From assembly GCF_000949385.2 (NCBI RefSeq), contig NZ_JYKO02000001.1, positions 1,512,620 to 1,576,619 of the forward strand: a stretch of 64,000 nucleotides of DNA. Direction: 5' to 3'. The notes under the pieces are model-generated. The model had not been told where the DNA came from, searched no databases, and saw only the letters and a program-made list of their open reading frames with translations. Every line of letters begins with the position of its first letter. The first letter of the stretch is position 1. Shown one piece after another: positions 9,601 through 18,312 of the stretch. Source of the DNA: Pseudomonas sp. LFM046 (GTDB lineage Bacteria > Pseudomonadota > Gammaproteobacteria > Pseudomonadales > Pseudomonadaceae). A program made the position numbers and the translations under genes.

Positions 9601-12600
9601 TGGCGTGATTTCCGGCAGCGGCAGCCTGACCAAGACGACTGCGGCGATCCTGCAGCTCAGCGGCAATAACACCTACACCGGTGCCACCAACGTGAGTAGT
9701 GGCACCCTGATCGCCAACCACGCCAATGCACTGGGTACCACTGCGGGCGGGACCACCGTCAGCGATGGCGCGACGGCGCGTATTGCCGGCGCCCTGACCA
9801 TCGCCGAGTCCTTCACCATCAGCGGCACGGGTAAACAAGTCAGCGCCGTCGACTACGGCGCCATTCACCTGACCTCGGGCAGCAGTACCCTGAGCGGCAC
9901 TATCACCTTCGCCGGCGACACCGACATCAGCGCCGCCTCCGGCAGCACCCTGACCCTCACCGGAGCCCTCAGCGGTGTGTCCAACCTGAACAAAACCGAC
10001 AGCGGCACGCTGGTCCTCTCCAACAGTGGCAACGAGGCGGGCCATACCGGAGGCACCACTGTCACCGGCGGCACACTGTCGATCGCCAACGACGACTACC
10101 TGGGTTCCGGCACGATCACGCTGAATGGCGGCACCCTGGGCATCACCGGCGCCACCACGATCGACAACGCCATCGCGCTGGCCTCCGCCTCGACCATCAG
10201 CAACACCGCCAACGCTACCCTCAGCGGCGTCCTCAGCGGCAGCGGCACCCTGACCAAATCCGGTGCCAGTACTCTGACCCTGTCCGGGAGCAACATCCAC
10301 AGCGGCGCCGTCAACCTCACCGCCGGCGGCCTGACCCTGAGCGGCGGTTCGGCGCTCGGCAACACCAGCGCGGTGACGCAGTCGGCCAGCACTGTGCTGA
10401 CCGTCTCCACCGCCGAGACCATCGGTTCCCTGGCAGGCAGCGGCAGCGTGGTACTCAACGCCGCGCTGACCGCCGGCGGTGACAACACCAGCACTACGTA
10501 TTCCGGTGTGATCTCGGGCACGTCCGGCCTCACCAAGGCAGGCAGCGGCACGCTGACGCTGACCGGCAACAATGCCTACACCGGCGCCACCAACGTGTCG
10601 GCGGGCGGACTGACGCTCAACCGCGTCGGCGGTGCGCTGGACGACAACACGTCGGTGGCGGTGGCGTCCGGCGCGACCCTGACCGTCGCGGCCGACGAGA
10701 CCATCGACGCCTTGTCCGGCGCCGGTACGGTGGCCCTCGGCACCTCCGCGCTTTCGATCGGCATCAACGGCACCAGCAGCACCTTCTCCGGCGCGATCAC
10801 CGGGTCCGGCACCTTGACGCTGGATGGCGGCGGCACCTTCACGCTGTCCGGTACCAACAGCGGACAGAGCTGGGGGATGCAGGTATTGAGCGGCGGCACC
10901 GTTTCGGTCGCCGGCGACGCCAATCTGAGCAGCGGAACCGTGCAGCTGAACGACGGCACGCTGTCGGTCACCAGCTCCGGGACCGTCGATAATGCGATCA
11001 CACTGGGCGCGAGCGCCGGCAGCGTCTCGGTGGGCTCCGGCCTGGCCGTCAGCCTGAGCGGCGCGATCGGCGGCGCCGGCGCCCTGACCAAGACCGGCAG
11101 CGGTACGCTGACCCTGTCGGGAGGCAACAACTACTCGGGTACCACCACCGTTTCCGCCGGTACCCTGGCGGTAAATGGCAGCACTGCCAGTGCGACCATC
11201 GTGGGCAGCGGCGCCACGCTGGCCGGCAGTGGCATCCTGGGTGGCAATGTGACGGTGCAGAGCGGCGGTACCCTGTCACCCGGCATCAGTGGCGTCAACA
11301 ACGGTGCCGGCCTCCTGACCATCAACGGTAACCTGCAGATGAGCGCGGGCAGCACTCTGGCGGTCGAGATCAACGGCACCTCGGCCGGTAGCCAGTACGA
11401 CCAGGTGGTGGTCAACGGCACCGTGAACGTCTCTGGCGCTACCCTGGCCGTCACCCACAGCTATGCGTCAGGGCTGGGCGATATCTACAACATCATCAAC
11501 AACGATGCCGCCGATGCCATCACCGGGACCTTCAGTGGCCTGGCGGACGGCGCTACCACCACCGCAGGTGGCAACGGCACGGTATTGACCGCCATGTACA
11601 CCGGCGGCACCGACAACGAGTTTTCCCTGATCGCGCCGACCAACGCGGCACCCGTCGTCGGCAACTTCAATGGTGGCAACAGCCATACCGAAGGCGGCGC
11701 GGCCACCGTGATCGATACCGATGCCAGTGTGTCCGATGCGGACCTGGACCCGCTGAACGGTGGCAACGGCAACTACGACGGTGCCTCCCTGGTCGTGGTG
11801 CGCAATGGTGGCGCCAATGCCAGCGATCTGTTCGGATTCCTCAATGGCAATGGCATCACCCTGGTGGGCAGCAACCTGGTCAAGAACGGCCAGGTGATCG
11901 GCAGCTTCGACACCAGCACAAGCGGCCAACTGACCCTGACCTTCACCGACGCCAACGGCCAGATTCCGACCACTGCGGACGTGAACAACATCCTGCAGCA
12001 ACTGACCTATGCCAGCGCGTCCAGCGACCCGGCTGCCAGTGTGACGCTGAACTGGACCTTCGCCGATGAGCTGGGCGCTACCGCTGCGGGCAGTGCCGTC
12101 GTCAACATCGTCGCGGTCAACAACGCGCCTACCGCCACCGCAACCGGCGCAAGCCCGACCCATACCGAGAACGGCAGCGCCGTCGACCTGTTCAGCGGCG
12201 TCAGTATCGGCACGGTGGAAGCCGGCCAGAGCATCACCGGCCTGACCTTCACCGTCAGCGGCCTGGCCAACGGCGCCAGCGAAATCCTCAGCATCGATGG
12301 GACTGATATCGCCCTGGTCAATGGCAGTAGTGGGACCACCGGCGGCAGCGGCATCAGCTACAGCGTCGGCCTGGTGGGCGGCACCGCCACCATCACCCTG
12401 ACTCACGCCGGCATCAGCACTGCCAGCGTTCAGACCGTGATCGACGGCATGACCTACCGCAACAGCAGCGAGGCGCCGGCCGCCGGCAATCGCGTGGTCA
12501 CCCTGACCAGCGTTCGCGACAGCGGCGGCACCAGCAATGGCGGAGTGGACACCAGCAGCCTCGCGATTGCGGCCACCGTGAACGTGGTAGCGGTCAATGA

Positions 12601-15600
12601 TGCACCGGTCATCACGGCACCGGGCTCCATTAGTGTCAGCGAAGACGTCGCCCAGTCCCTGACGGGCATCTCCTTCAGCGATGTGGATGCCGGTACCGGC
12701 AACGTGACCGTGACCTTCAGCGTGGCCAGCGGCAGCCTGGGCGCCATCAGCGGCAGTGGCGTCACCGTGGCCGGTTCCGGCACCGGTACGCTGACCCTTG
12801 TCGGCACCGTCGGCGATATCAACGCCTTCATCGCCGCCAGTGGCGTGAGCTTCACAACCGCTGCCAATGCCACGGCCAACGTGACCCTGAGCATCGGCAT
12901 CGACGACGGCGGCAATACCGGTACCGATCCGGGCAACTCCGGTACCGGAACCTCCGAAGCCGACAGCACCACGGTCACCCTGGCGGTCACCGCGGTGAAC
13001 GATGCACCGGTCAACAACCTGCCGGTGGCCCAGGGCACTGACCAGGACGCGAACCTGGTGTTCAACGCCGGCAATGGCAACCTGATCAGCATCAGCGATG
13101 TGGATGTCGGCGGCGGCAACCTGGAGGTGACCCTGACCGCCAGCAACGGCCTGATTTCCCTGGGCAGCATCACGGGCCTCAGCTTCATCACGGGCGATGG
13201 CACTGGCGATGCCACCCTGACCTTCACCGGTTCTCTGGTGGACATCAACAACGCCCTGAACGGCCTGACCTTCAGCCCAACCGCCGGCTACAACGGGCCT
13301 GCCAGCCTCCAGATCAGCACCAGCGATCTGGGAGGCAGCGGCAGCGGCGGCATCCAGACCGACACCGACACCCTCAATATCACCGTCAACCCGATCAATC
13401 CGGTGATCACCGGCATTGGCGTCAGCAATCCGGATGGCGGCTACAAGGTGGGTGATGTCATCACCGTCACCATCAGCTTCGACCAGACCGTGATCGTCGA
13501 CACCACCGGCGGCGTGCCTTCGCTGCTGCTGGAAACCGGCCTGCTGGACCGCAACGCCACCTACGTTTCCGGCTCGGGCAGCAACACCCTGACCTTCAGC
13601 TACACCGTGCAGGCGGGTGACGTCAGTGCCGACCTGGACTATCAGTCCACCGGTGCCCTCGCCCTGAACGGCGGGACCATCCGCAACGCCAGCAGCGACG
13701 ATGCCATCGTTACCCTGCCGGCCGTGGGCGGCGCCGATTCCATCGCCGGGCAGCACGACATCGTCATCGACGGCCTCGTGCCGCAGGTCACCAGCGTGAC
13801 CGTGCCGGCCAATGGCACCTATGTGGCGGGGCAGAATCTCGATTTCACCGTCAACCTCAGCGAAGCGGTAACCGTCGACACCACCGGCGGCACGCCGCGC
13901 ATCGCCATCACCCTGGACGGCGGCGGCACCGTCTTTGCCGACTACGTCAGCGGCAGCGGCACCACCGCGCTGGTGTTCCGCCTGACCGTCAGCAGCGGCC
14001 AGTTGGATACCAATGGCATCAGCGTCGGCGGCGCCATCCTGGCCAATGGCGGCACCTTGCGTGATGGCGTGGGCAATGACGCCAATACCACCCTGAACAA
14101 TGTCGCCAGCACCACCGGCGTGCGGGTGGATGCGGTGGTGCCCACCGTGAGCAGCGTCACGGTACCGATCGGCCTTCCCTACAACGGCGGCGACACCCTG
14201 ACCTTCGTGGTCAACGCCAGCGAGGCGGTGTTCGTCAATGGCACGCCGCGCCTCGCGCTGGATATCGGTGGCACCACCGTGTTCGCCAACTACGTGGCGG
14301 GTTCCGGTACCTCGACCCTGGTGTTCCAGTACACCATCCAGGCCGGTGACAACGATGCCAACGGCATTGCCGTGACCGGACTGGCCGCCAACGGCGGCAC
14401 CCTGCGGGACGGGGCCGGCAATGACCTGAACCTGTCGCTGAATAACATCGGCAATACCAGTGGCGTGATCGTCGACACCGTGGCACCGAGCCCGAGCGGT
14501 ATCGTCACCGTCGATCCGTCGTCGACCAATGCCGGCAGCGTGCGCTACACCGTGACCTTCAGCGAAGACGTCAGCGGCGTGGACCTCAGCGATTTCGTCC
14601 TGGTTGGCGCGGGTACTTCCGGCAACCTGAGCAGCCTGGTGCAGATCGATGCGCGCACCTATCAGGTCACCGTCAGCGGCGTGGTCGGCACCGGCACCCT
14701 GGGGCTCAACCTCAACGGCTCCGCTACCGGCATCGTCGATGCTGCCGGCAACGCCATCACCGGTGGCCTGACCGGCGCGGTGTACAACGTCGACCGCGAC
14801 GTACCCACCGTCACCAGCGTCGGCGTTCCGGTCGGCGTGCACTACAACGCCGGCGATACGCTGACCTTCGTGGTCAACGCCAGCGAAGCGGTGATCGTCA
14901 ACGGCACGCCGCGCCTGGCCATCGACATGGGCGGCACCACCGTGTTCGCCGACTACGTGGCGGGCTCCGGCAGCAACACGCTGGTGTTCCAGTACACGGT
15001 CCGCGCCGGTGACAACGATGCCAACGGCATCGCCGTCACTGGCCTGGTGGCCAACGGCGCGACCCTGCGTGATGCCATCGGCAATGCGATGAACCTGACG
15101 CTGAACGGCGTCGGCGACATCCACGGCGTAACCGTCGACACCACGGCGCCGGGCGCCAGTGCAACGGTCGCACCGCTGCCCACGCCCGGCAGCGTGCAGT
15201 ACACCGTGACCTTCGATGAGGACGTCAGCGGCGTCGACCTCGGCGACTTCAACCTGGTGACCACCGGCAATGTCACCGGCACCCTGCAATCGCTGACACA
15301 GGTCGATAGCCGTACCTTCCTGGTCACGGTCAGCAACGTCGCGGGCGCCGGTACCCTCAGCCTCGCGCTGAACGCCACCGGTACCCTGATCACCGATAAC
15401 GCCGGCAACGCCATGCTCAGCGGGCTTTCCGCGCAGACCTACAGCGTGCAGCAGAACGACGGCGATCCGGAGTTCCGCGCCAACCCGCCGGTCCTCCTGC
15501 CGCCAGAGCCGACGGTACCGTTTGACCCGGTGCAGCCCAACGTGCCGCCGCCACCCTTCACCTCGCCGCTCATTCCGCCGCCGCTGTTCGAGCAGCCGAC

Positions 15601-15997
15601 GCTGGGCAGCGGCATTCCGACCCTGGGCAATATCTTCATCAACCAGGGCGCCCTGGCGCCCAGCTTCATCGCCCAGGTATTCGCCAGCAGCGACAGCTTC
15701 GGCGACGGTTCGGGCAGGGGCTTCCTCGGCTTTGGTGGTGGCGATGCCAATGTGTTCGGCAGCAGCAGCCTGTCCGGCTTCTTCAACAAGGAGGTGCCGC
15801 AGGACGGCGAGGAGATGAAGCTGTTCGACGGCAAGCAATGGCATGGCGCCGGGGAGGGCGGCCAGGGCCATCGTGGCAGCTCTGGCGCACCGACGCTGAC
15901 GCAGCAGTTGCAGGACATGCAGGAACGGGAGCATCGCCAGGTTCGGGACCTGGCCATGGCACTGGGGCAGATCCAGGCGGATCGCCCGCAGGCGTGA
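6662..15997 (+). CDS. Giant DUF4347 / Ig-like / PATR-repeat surface protein
   Basis: The 3111-residue protein starts at ATG 6662, preceded by AGGAGG. No classical signal peptide is visible. Residues about 20–40 carry LEARMMFDGAVAATA, a motif typical of the N-termini of DUF4347 giants. DUF4347 spans about 83–243 (HVISHGEVGKVQLG, LLYGCQIG). Bacterial Ig-like modules follow to about 625, then seven autotransporter-associated beta-strand repeats (about 877–1530, pattern GSGTLTKSGSGTLTLSG), cadherin/VCBS-like modules (about 1660–2250) and further Ig-like modules to about 2933. A Pro-rich linker (about 2940–2980) and a 130-residue tail with no beta-barrel and no RTX nonapeptides end the protein. 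It is probably an exported adhesin or matrix protein served by the flanking exporter genes. Confidence 0.85.
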   Translation: MWRKKTDREQMAGQPARSALALALEARMMFDGAVAATAVEAADSAAASDVTDAQGSQADATQHDSATDNLAATPSGTADNRQEVVFVDSQVKDYQQLIGGLKPGTEVVVLDANKDGLQQIADYLEGRSGIDAIHVISHGEVGKVQLGNDWLESGDIAARSELLNAIGQTLSNEGDILLYGCQIGANGEGQAFIDDLAAAAGADVAASSDLTGASSKGGDWVLESRSGLVETSAIDGAGYEHLLLAPADENYDDDAGQSFNNVAVFNFDGVKYTITGSGGNGYSHSISNDPFSPLGDGVSDYYLLFDSTGLNGISSIKVEATDGSAFRLLGLSIDAIADGNVSITPNGGSAINYTSNGVFVTAENINLSANTQFHNITSFTISGGNLLLNLDDLNFDSPQVIPSLTSATVADTNLKAGETSLVTFTFSTAVSGFTTADLTVDNGVITGLSSSDGGITWTGTLTPNASVTDSSNLIAVNLAGVTSVSTGTAGSGTANSNNYAIDTQLPTVTSVSSSTANGTYKAGDVIAVTVSFSEAVTVTGAPQLTLETGATDRVVNYSSGSGTNTLTFNYTVQAGDTSADLDYLSTGGLALNGGSIRDAASNDATLTLASPGAAGSLGANKNIVIDSAPSIGNVNGDSVAWAGVGSTVNLDSGSNAVLSDTEKGALNGGNGNWSGAILTVQRSGTAVPADTFGFDTSGALFTVNGSNLESGGQTFATFTSVNGVLTITFTSSGTAATTALINNVAQRVTYQNNTPAGDATIQYALSDGTSTATANVTVTSDTIYVTNTSDVSTIDASNGVGLREAVAIAAADATGTQTIILDSGMATQTITLGSGLSLGESLNFNADSASGLIISGSTITLGGGTTLSFVNGSGDTATVNSAIAGSGALAKSGAGTLTLGSTSNSALWSGAVSVTGGTLNADTGSRLSTGSLTLDGGTLAMTVTGAAGTTTTFTNAITLGTGGGTISVAGGGGANIANFSGVISGSGSLTKTTAAILQLSGNNTYTGATNVSSGTLIANHANALGTTAGGTTVSDGATARIAGALTIAESFTISGTGKQVSAVDYGAIHLTSGSSTLSGTITFAGDTDISAASGSTLTLTGALSGVSNLNKTDSGTLVLSNSGNEAGHTGGTTVTGGTLSIANDDYLGSGTITLNGGTLGITGATTIDNAIALASASTISNTANATLSGVLSGSGTLTKSGASTLTLSGSNIHSGAVNLTAGGLTLSGGSALGNTSAVTQSASTVLTVSTAETIGSLAGSGSVVLNAALTAGGDNTSTTYSGVISGTSGLTKAGSGTLTLTGNNAYTGATNVSAGGLTLNRVGGALDDNTSVAVASGATLTVAADETIDALSGAGTVALGTSALSIGINGTSSTFSGAITGSGTLTLDGGGTFTLSGTNSGQSWGMQVLSGGTVSVAGDANLSSGTVQLNDGTLSVTSSGTVDNAITLGASAGSVSVGSGLAVSLSGAIGGAGALTKTGSGTLTLSGGNNYSGTTTVSAGTLAVNGSTASATIVGSGATLAGSGILGGNVTVQSGGTLSPGISGVNNGAGLLTINGNLQMSAGSTLAVEINGTSAGSQYDQVVVNGTVNVSGATLAVTHSYASGLGDIYNIINNDAADAITGTFSGLADGATTTAGGNGTVLTAMYTGGTDNEFSLIAPTNAAPVVGNFNGGNSHTEGGAATVIDTDASVSDADLDPLNGGNGNYDGASLVVVRNGGANASDLFGFLNGNGITLVGSNLVKNGQVIGSFDTSTSGQLTLTFTDANGQIPTTADVNNILQQLTYASASSDPAASVTLNWTFADELGATAAGSAVVNIVAVNNAPTATATGASPTHTENGSAVDLFSGVSIGTVEAGQSITGLTFTVSGLANGASEILSIDGTDIALVNGSSGTTGGSGISYSVGLVGGTATITLTHAGISTASVQTVIDGMTYRNSSEAPAAGNRVVTLTSVRDSGGTSNGGVDTSSLAIAATVNVVAVNDAPVITAPGSISVSEDVAQSLTGISFSDVDAGTGNVTVTFSVASGSLGAISGSGVTVAGSGTGTLTLVGTVGDINAFIAASGVSFTTAANATANVTLSIGIDDGGNTGTDPGNSGTGTSEADSTTVTLAVTAVNDAPVNNLPVAQGTDQDANLVFNAGNGNLISISDVDVGGGNLEVTLTASNGLISLGSITGLSFITGDGTGDATLTFTGSLVDINNALNGLTFSPTAGYNGPASLQISTSDLGGSGSGGIQTDTDTLNITVNPINPVITGIGVSNPDGGYKVGDVITVTISFDQTVIVDTTGGVPSLLLETGLLDRNATYVSGSGSNTLTFSYTVQAGDVSADLDYQSTGALALNGGTIRNASSDDAIVTLPAVGGADSIAGQHDIVIDGLVPQVTSVTVPANGTYVAGQNLDFTVNLSEAVTVDTTGGTPRIAITLDGGGTVFADYVSGSGTTALVFRLTVSSGQLDTNGISVGGAILANGGTLRDGVGNDANTTLNNVASTTGVRVDAVVPTVSSVTVPIGLPYNGGDTLTFVVNASEAVFVNGTPRLALDIGGTTVFANYVAGSGTSTLVFQYTIQAGDNDANGIAVTGLAANGGTLRDGAGNDLNLSLNNIGNTSGVIVDTVAPSPSGIVTVDPSSTNAGSVRYTVTFSEDVSGVDLSDFVLVGAGTSGNLSSLVQIDARTYQVTVSGVVGTGTLGLNLNGSATGIVDAAGNAITGGLTGAVYNVDRDVPTVTSVGVPVGVHYNAGDTLTFVVNASEAVIVNGTPRLAIDMGGTTVFADYVAGSGSNTLVFQYTVRAGDNDANGIAVTGLVANGATLRDAIGNAMNLTLNGVGDIHGVTVDTTAPGASATVAPLPTPGSVQYTVTFDEDVSGVDLGDFNLVTTGNVTGTLQSLTQVDSRTFLVTVSNVAGAGTLSLALNATGTLITDNAGNAMLSGLSAQTYSVQQNDGDPEFRANPPVLLPPEPTVPFDPVQPNVPPPPFTSPLIPPPLFEQPTLGSGIPTLGNIFINQGALAPSFIAQVFASSDSFGDGSGRGFLGFGGGDANVFGSSSLSGFFNKEVPQDGEEMKLFDGKQWHGAGEGGQGHRGSSGAPTLTQQLQDMQEREHRQVRDLAMALGQIQADRPQA
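9290..11250 (+). repeat. Seven PATR-type repeats inside giant gene
   Basis: Codons about 877–1530 encode seven copies of a roughly 70–90-residue unit with the core pattern GSGxLTKxGxGTLTLSGxN followed by Y(T/S)GxTxVSxGTL. This matches the autotransporter-associated beta-strand repeat, which folds as a parallel beta-helix. The repeats differ at DNA level and are a protein domain array, not a mobile repeat. Confidence 0.75.
14148..15460 (+). repeat. Two near-identical about 655-bp repeat units in giant gene
   Basis: The unit at 14148–14807 and that at 14808–15460 each encode two Ig-like modules. Both contain TLTFVVNASEAV, GTPRLA, GNDANGIAVTGL and SGVDL-type motifs in the same order, with long stretches of near-identical DNA. 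This looks like recent internal duplication and is a likely site of recombination-driven length variation. Confidence 0.7.
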
Positions 15998-16049
15998 ACA
16001 ACAGCGAATCAGAGATCTGTAAGTGCCGTGTCTAGGGGGCGGCCCAAGG

Positions 16050-17543
16050 ATGAGCAAAGCAGCGAAGCTTTTCACCGTCAGCGTGCTGGCGCTGGCGGTC
16101 ACCGGATGCGCGGTGACCAGCCAGCCCATCGACCGTAGCGTCAGCGAGCAGCGTGCCCGCCAGGATATGGCGAGCATGTTTAAGGACCAAGAGCCCCTCA
16201 GCGGGCCCCTGACCCTGCACGAGGCCATGGCCCGTGCCGTGAAGTACAACCTCGAAGCGCGCCTCAAGGTGATGGAGGAAGCCCTGGCCAAGCGCCAGGT
16301 GGACCTGGCCAGTTTCGACATGCTGCCGCGCATGGCCATGGAAGCGGGCTACGCCGGGCGCAACAACGTCAGCGCCTCGAGCAGCCAGAGCGTGCTGACC
16401 AACACCCAGTCCCTGGAACCGTCCACCTCCCAGGACCGCGACCGTGGCGTGGCGGACCTGACCATGGTGTGGAACGTGTTGGACTTCGGCGTCAGCTATG
16501 TCAGCGCCAAGCAACAGGCTGATCAGCGCCTGATCGTCCAGGAGCGCCGCCGCAAGGTGGTTCACACCATCATCCAGGACGTGCGCTCGGCCTACTGGCG
16601 GGCGGTGGCGGCCGATCGCCTGCTCCAGCAGATCGACAGCCTGATGGCCCGGGTCGACGACGCTCGTAACAACAGCCAGGTCATGAGCCAGCAGCGCATT
16701 GGCGACCCGGTGCAGGCCCTGAGCTACCAGCGTGCCCTGATCGAGGCCACCCGCCAGTTGGAAGAGCAGCGTCGCGCGTTGTCCCTGGCCAAGACCGAAC
16801 TGGCGGCGCTGATCAATCTGCCGCTGAACAGCGACTTCACCCTGGCCGCTGACGAGGGCTATCAGGTGCCGGAACTCAAGGTGGATATCGCCCGCCTGGA
16901 GGAGGAGGCCCTGGCCAGCCGCCCCGAACTGCGCGAGCAGGACTACCAGGCGCGCATCAGCGCCGCCGAAACGCGCAAGGCCATGCTGCGCCTGTTGCCG
17001 GGCCTGGAGTTCTCGGCTGGCGGCCATTACGACAGCAACTCCTTCCTGGTGAACCAGAGCTGGGCCGACTATGGAGTGAAGGTCACCTGGAACCTGTTCA
17101 ATGCACTGTCGGCGCCGGCTGCCATCGACGTCGCCAAGGCTGGCGAGTCCGTGGCCGCGGCCCGGCGCCAGGCCATGTCCATGGCCGTCCTGGCGCAGCT
17201 TTACGTGGCCAACGCCAACTACCACGAGGCTCAGCGCCAGTTCCAGACCAGCCAGCAACTGGCCGAGCTGGACGGGCAGATCGCCGAGCAGCTGCGTAAC
17301 CGCTACAAGACCCAGAGCATTGGCGAGCTGGACCTGATCCAGGGCGAGCTCAACACGCTCCAGGCTCAGCTCAAGCGTGATCTGTCCTACGCCGAGCTGC
17401 GTAACGCTTATGCCCAAGTCTTCGTCAGCGCCGGTGTCGACCCGCTGCCGAACGCCCTGCCGGACAGCAACCTGAGCACCATCGCCAGCGCGCTGGAGAG
17501 CAGCGAATCGCGTTGGGCGAGTGGGGATATCGGGGCCAAGTAG
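16050..17543 (+). CDS. TolC-family outer-membrane efflux lipoprotein
   Basis: The 497-residue protein begins with a lipoprotein signal (LALAVTGC, lipid-accepting Cys20) and has the long heptad-rich helices of TolC-type channels, with two halves (about 55–280 and 290–480). ATG 16050 is chosen over an upstream in-frame ATG (16023) because it places the Lys-containing n-region directly before the hydrophobic stretch; AGGGGG lies ten bases upstream. It follows the giant gene by 52 bases on the same strand and would supply the outer-membrane channel for the membrane-fusion and M50–HlyD proteins encoded at 1–3104. Confidence 0.88.
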   Translation: MSKAAKLFTVSVLALAVTGCAVTSQPIDRSVSEQRARQDMASMFKDQEPLSGPLTLHEAMARAVKYNLEARLKVMEEALAKRQVDLASFDMLPRMAMEAGYAGRNNVSASSSQSVLTNTQSLEPSTSQDRDRGVADLTMVWNVLDFGVSYVSAKQQADQRLIVQERRRKVVHTIIQDVRSAYWRAVAADRLLQQIDSLMARVDDARNNSQVMSQQRIGDPVQALSYQRALIEATRQLEEQRRALSLAKTELAALINLPLNSDFTLAADEGYQVPELKVDIARLEEEALASRPELREQDYQARISAAETRKAMLRLLPGLEFSAGGHYDSNSFLVNQSWADYGVKVTWNLFNALSAPAAIDVAKAGESVAAARRQAMSMAVLAQLYVANANYHEAQRQFQTSQQLAELDGQIAEQLRNRYKTQSIGELDLIQGELNTLQAQLKRDLSYAELRNAYAQVFVSAGVDPLPNALPDSNLSTIASALESSESRWASGDIGAK

Positions 17544-17564
17544 GTTGGTGCCGAGCGCAGCGAG

Positions 17565-17601
17565 GCCCAACGTAGCGACGGCAGGTAATGCCGCGTTGGG
17601 C
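17565..17601. terminator. Nested hairpin between convergent tolC-like and cytochrome genes
   Basis: GCCCAACG (17565–17572) pairs with CGTTGGGC (17594–17601), and inside it CGGCA (17579–17583) pairs with TGCCG (17589–17593). No U-tract follows. It lies between converging genes, so it may act as a bidirectional terminator or be a REP-like element. The surrounding bases (GTTGG, GGCCCAAC, CAGCCCAAAC) hold further degenerate copies of the arm. Confidence 0.5.
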
Positions 17602-17696
17602 TTCGTACCTCAGCCCAAACTACGGGATCGAGGCGTGCCGGCTATCTCGCTGCAGCAGGCGCGAATCACAGGGGCCGGGGGGAGTGTGGGCCGGTA

Positions 17697-18302
17697 CTAG
17701 TGAGCATGCCCCTCCCCATGCCCGTGCCCCTCGTCTTCAGCCATTCCCTCGCCATGCCCATGGGGAGCGCTTTCCCCACCGCCGTGCTGGTGTCCCTCAC
17801 TGCTGGCCACCAACTGGCGGTACTCGGCGGGCTCCATCTCCGGCAGCCGCTGGACAAAGGCGACCAGGCCCCAGATGTGTTCGTCACCCATGCTCTTGCC
17901 CCAGGCCGCCATCCCGGTGGCTTTGAGGCCGTGCTTGATCACCCAGAACGCCTCCGCCGGGCCACCGTCCACACCCTGGCGGGCGAGGTTGGGTGGGGCG
18001 GGGTAGAGGGCCTGGCTCAGCTCGGTGGGCTCCACGCCGGGGGCGAGGTGGCAGCCGACGCACATGGCGTCGTAGTTGCCGGCACCGGCACGGACAAGCT
18101 CGGCATTGTCGAGGGGAGGCACCTGGATATCCCGCGCGCGGACTTCGATGGAGCGGTCTCGCGCGGCAGTGAGAAACGCATGCACCAGGGAGAAGTGAGG
18201 GTCGTCGGCGGCGACGTTCACCACACCGCTGTAGACCACGCCACCCACGCCGGCGGCGGCTACCAGGCCGGCGAGGGCCAGGGTCTTTATTGTTCTTTTC
18301 AT
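17697..18302 (-). CDS. c-type cytochrome of the cop operon
   Basis: The 201-residue protein has an N-terminal signal/anchor (MKRTIKTLALAGLVAAAGV) and a single haem-binding motif CVGCH at 81–85. A possible axial Met lies in GLKATGMAAWGKS, and the tail is strikingly His/Gly/Glu-rich (about 170–201, EGHGHGEGHAH). It is the last gene of the copA–copB operon, ten bases after copB. An in-frame ATG 63 bases upstream lies inside copB and would spoil the signal, so 18302 is preferred. It may pass electrons in periplasmic copper oxidation, with the tail binding metal; that is inference. Confidence 0.8.
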   Translation of the reverse strand: MKRTIKTLALAGLVAAAGVGGVVYSGVVNVAADDPHFSLVHAFLTAARDRSIEVRARDIQVPPLDNAELVRAGAGNYDAMCVGCHLAPGVEPTELSQALYPAPPNLARQGVDGGPAEAFWVIKHGLKATGMAAWGKSMGDEHIWGLVAFVQRLPEMEPAEYRQLVASSEGHQHGGGESAPHGHGEGMAEDEGHGHGEGHAH

Positions 18303-18312
18303 GGAAGGGGTC

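Noticed and set aside
11468-16339. A 1623-codon open frame on the − strand opposite the giant gene
   Set aside because: Its translation is His/Ala/Gly/Asp-rich with no recognisable domain, as expected from an antisense frame of a Gly/Thr/Ser-rich high-GC gene.
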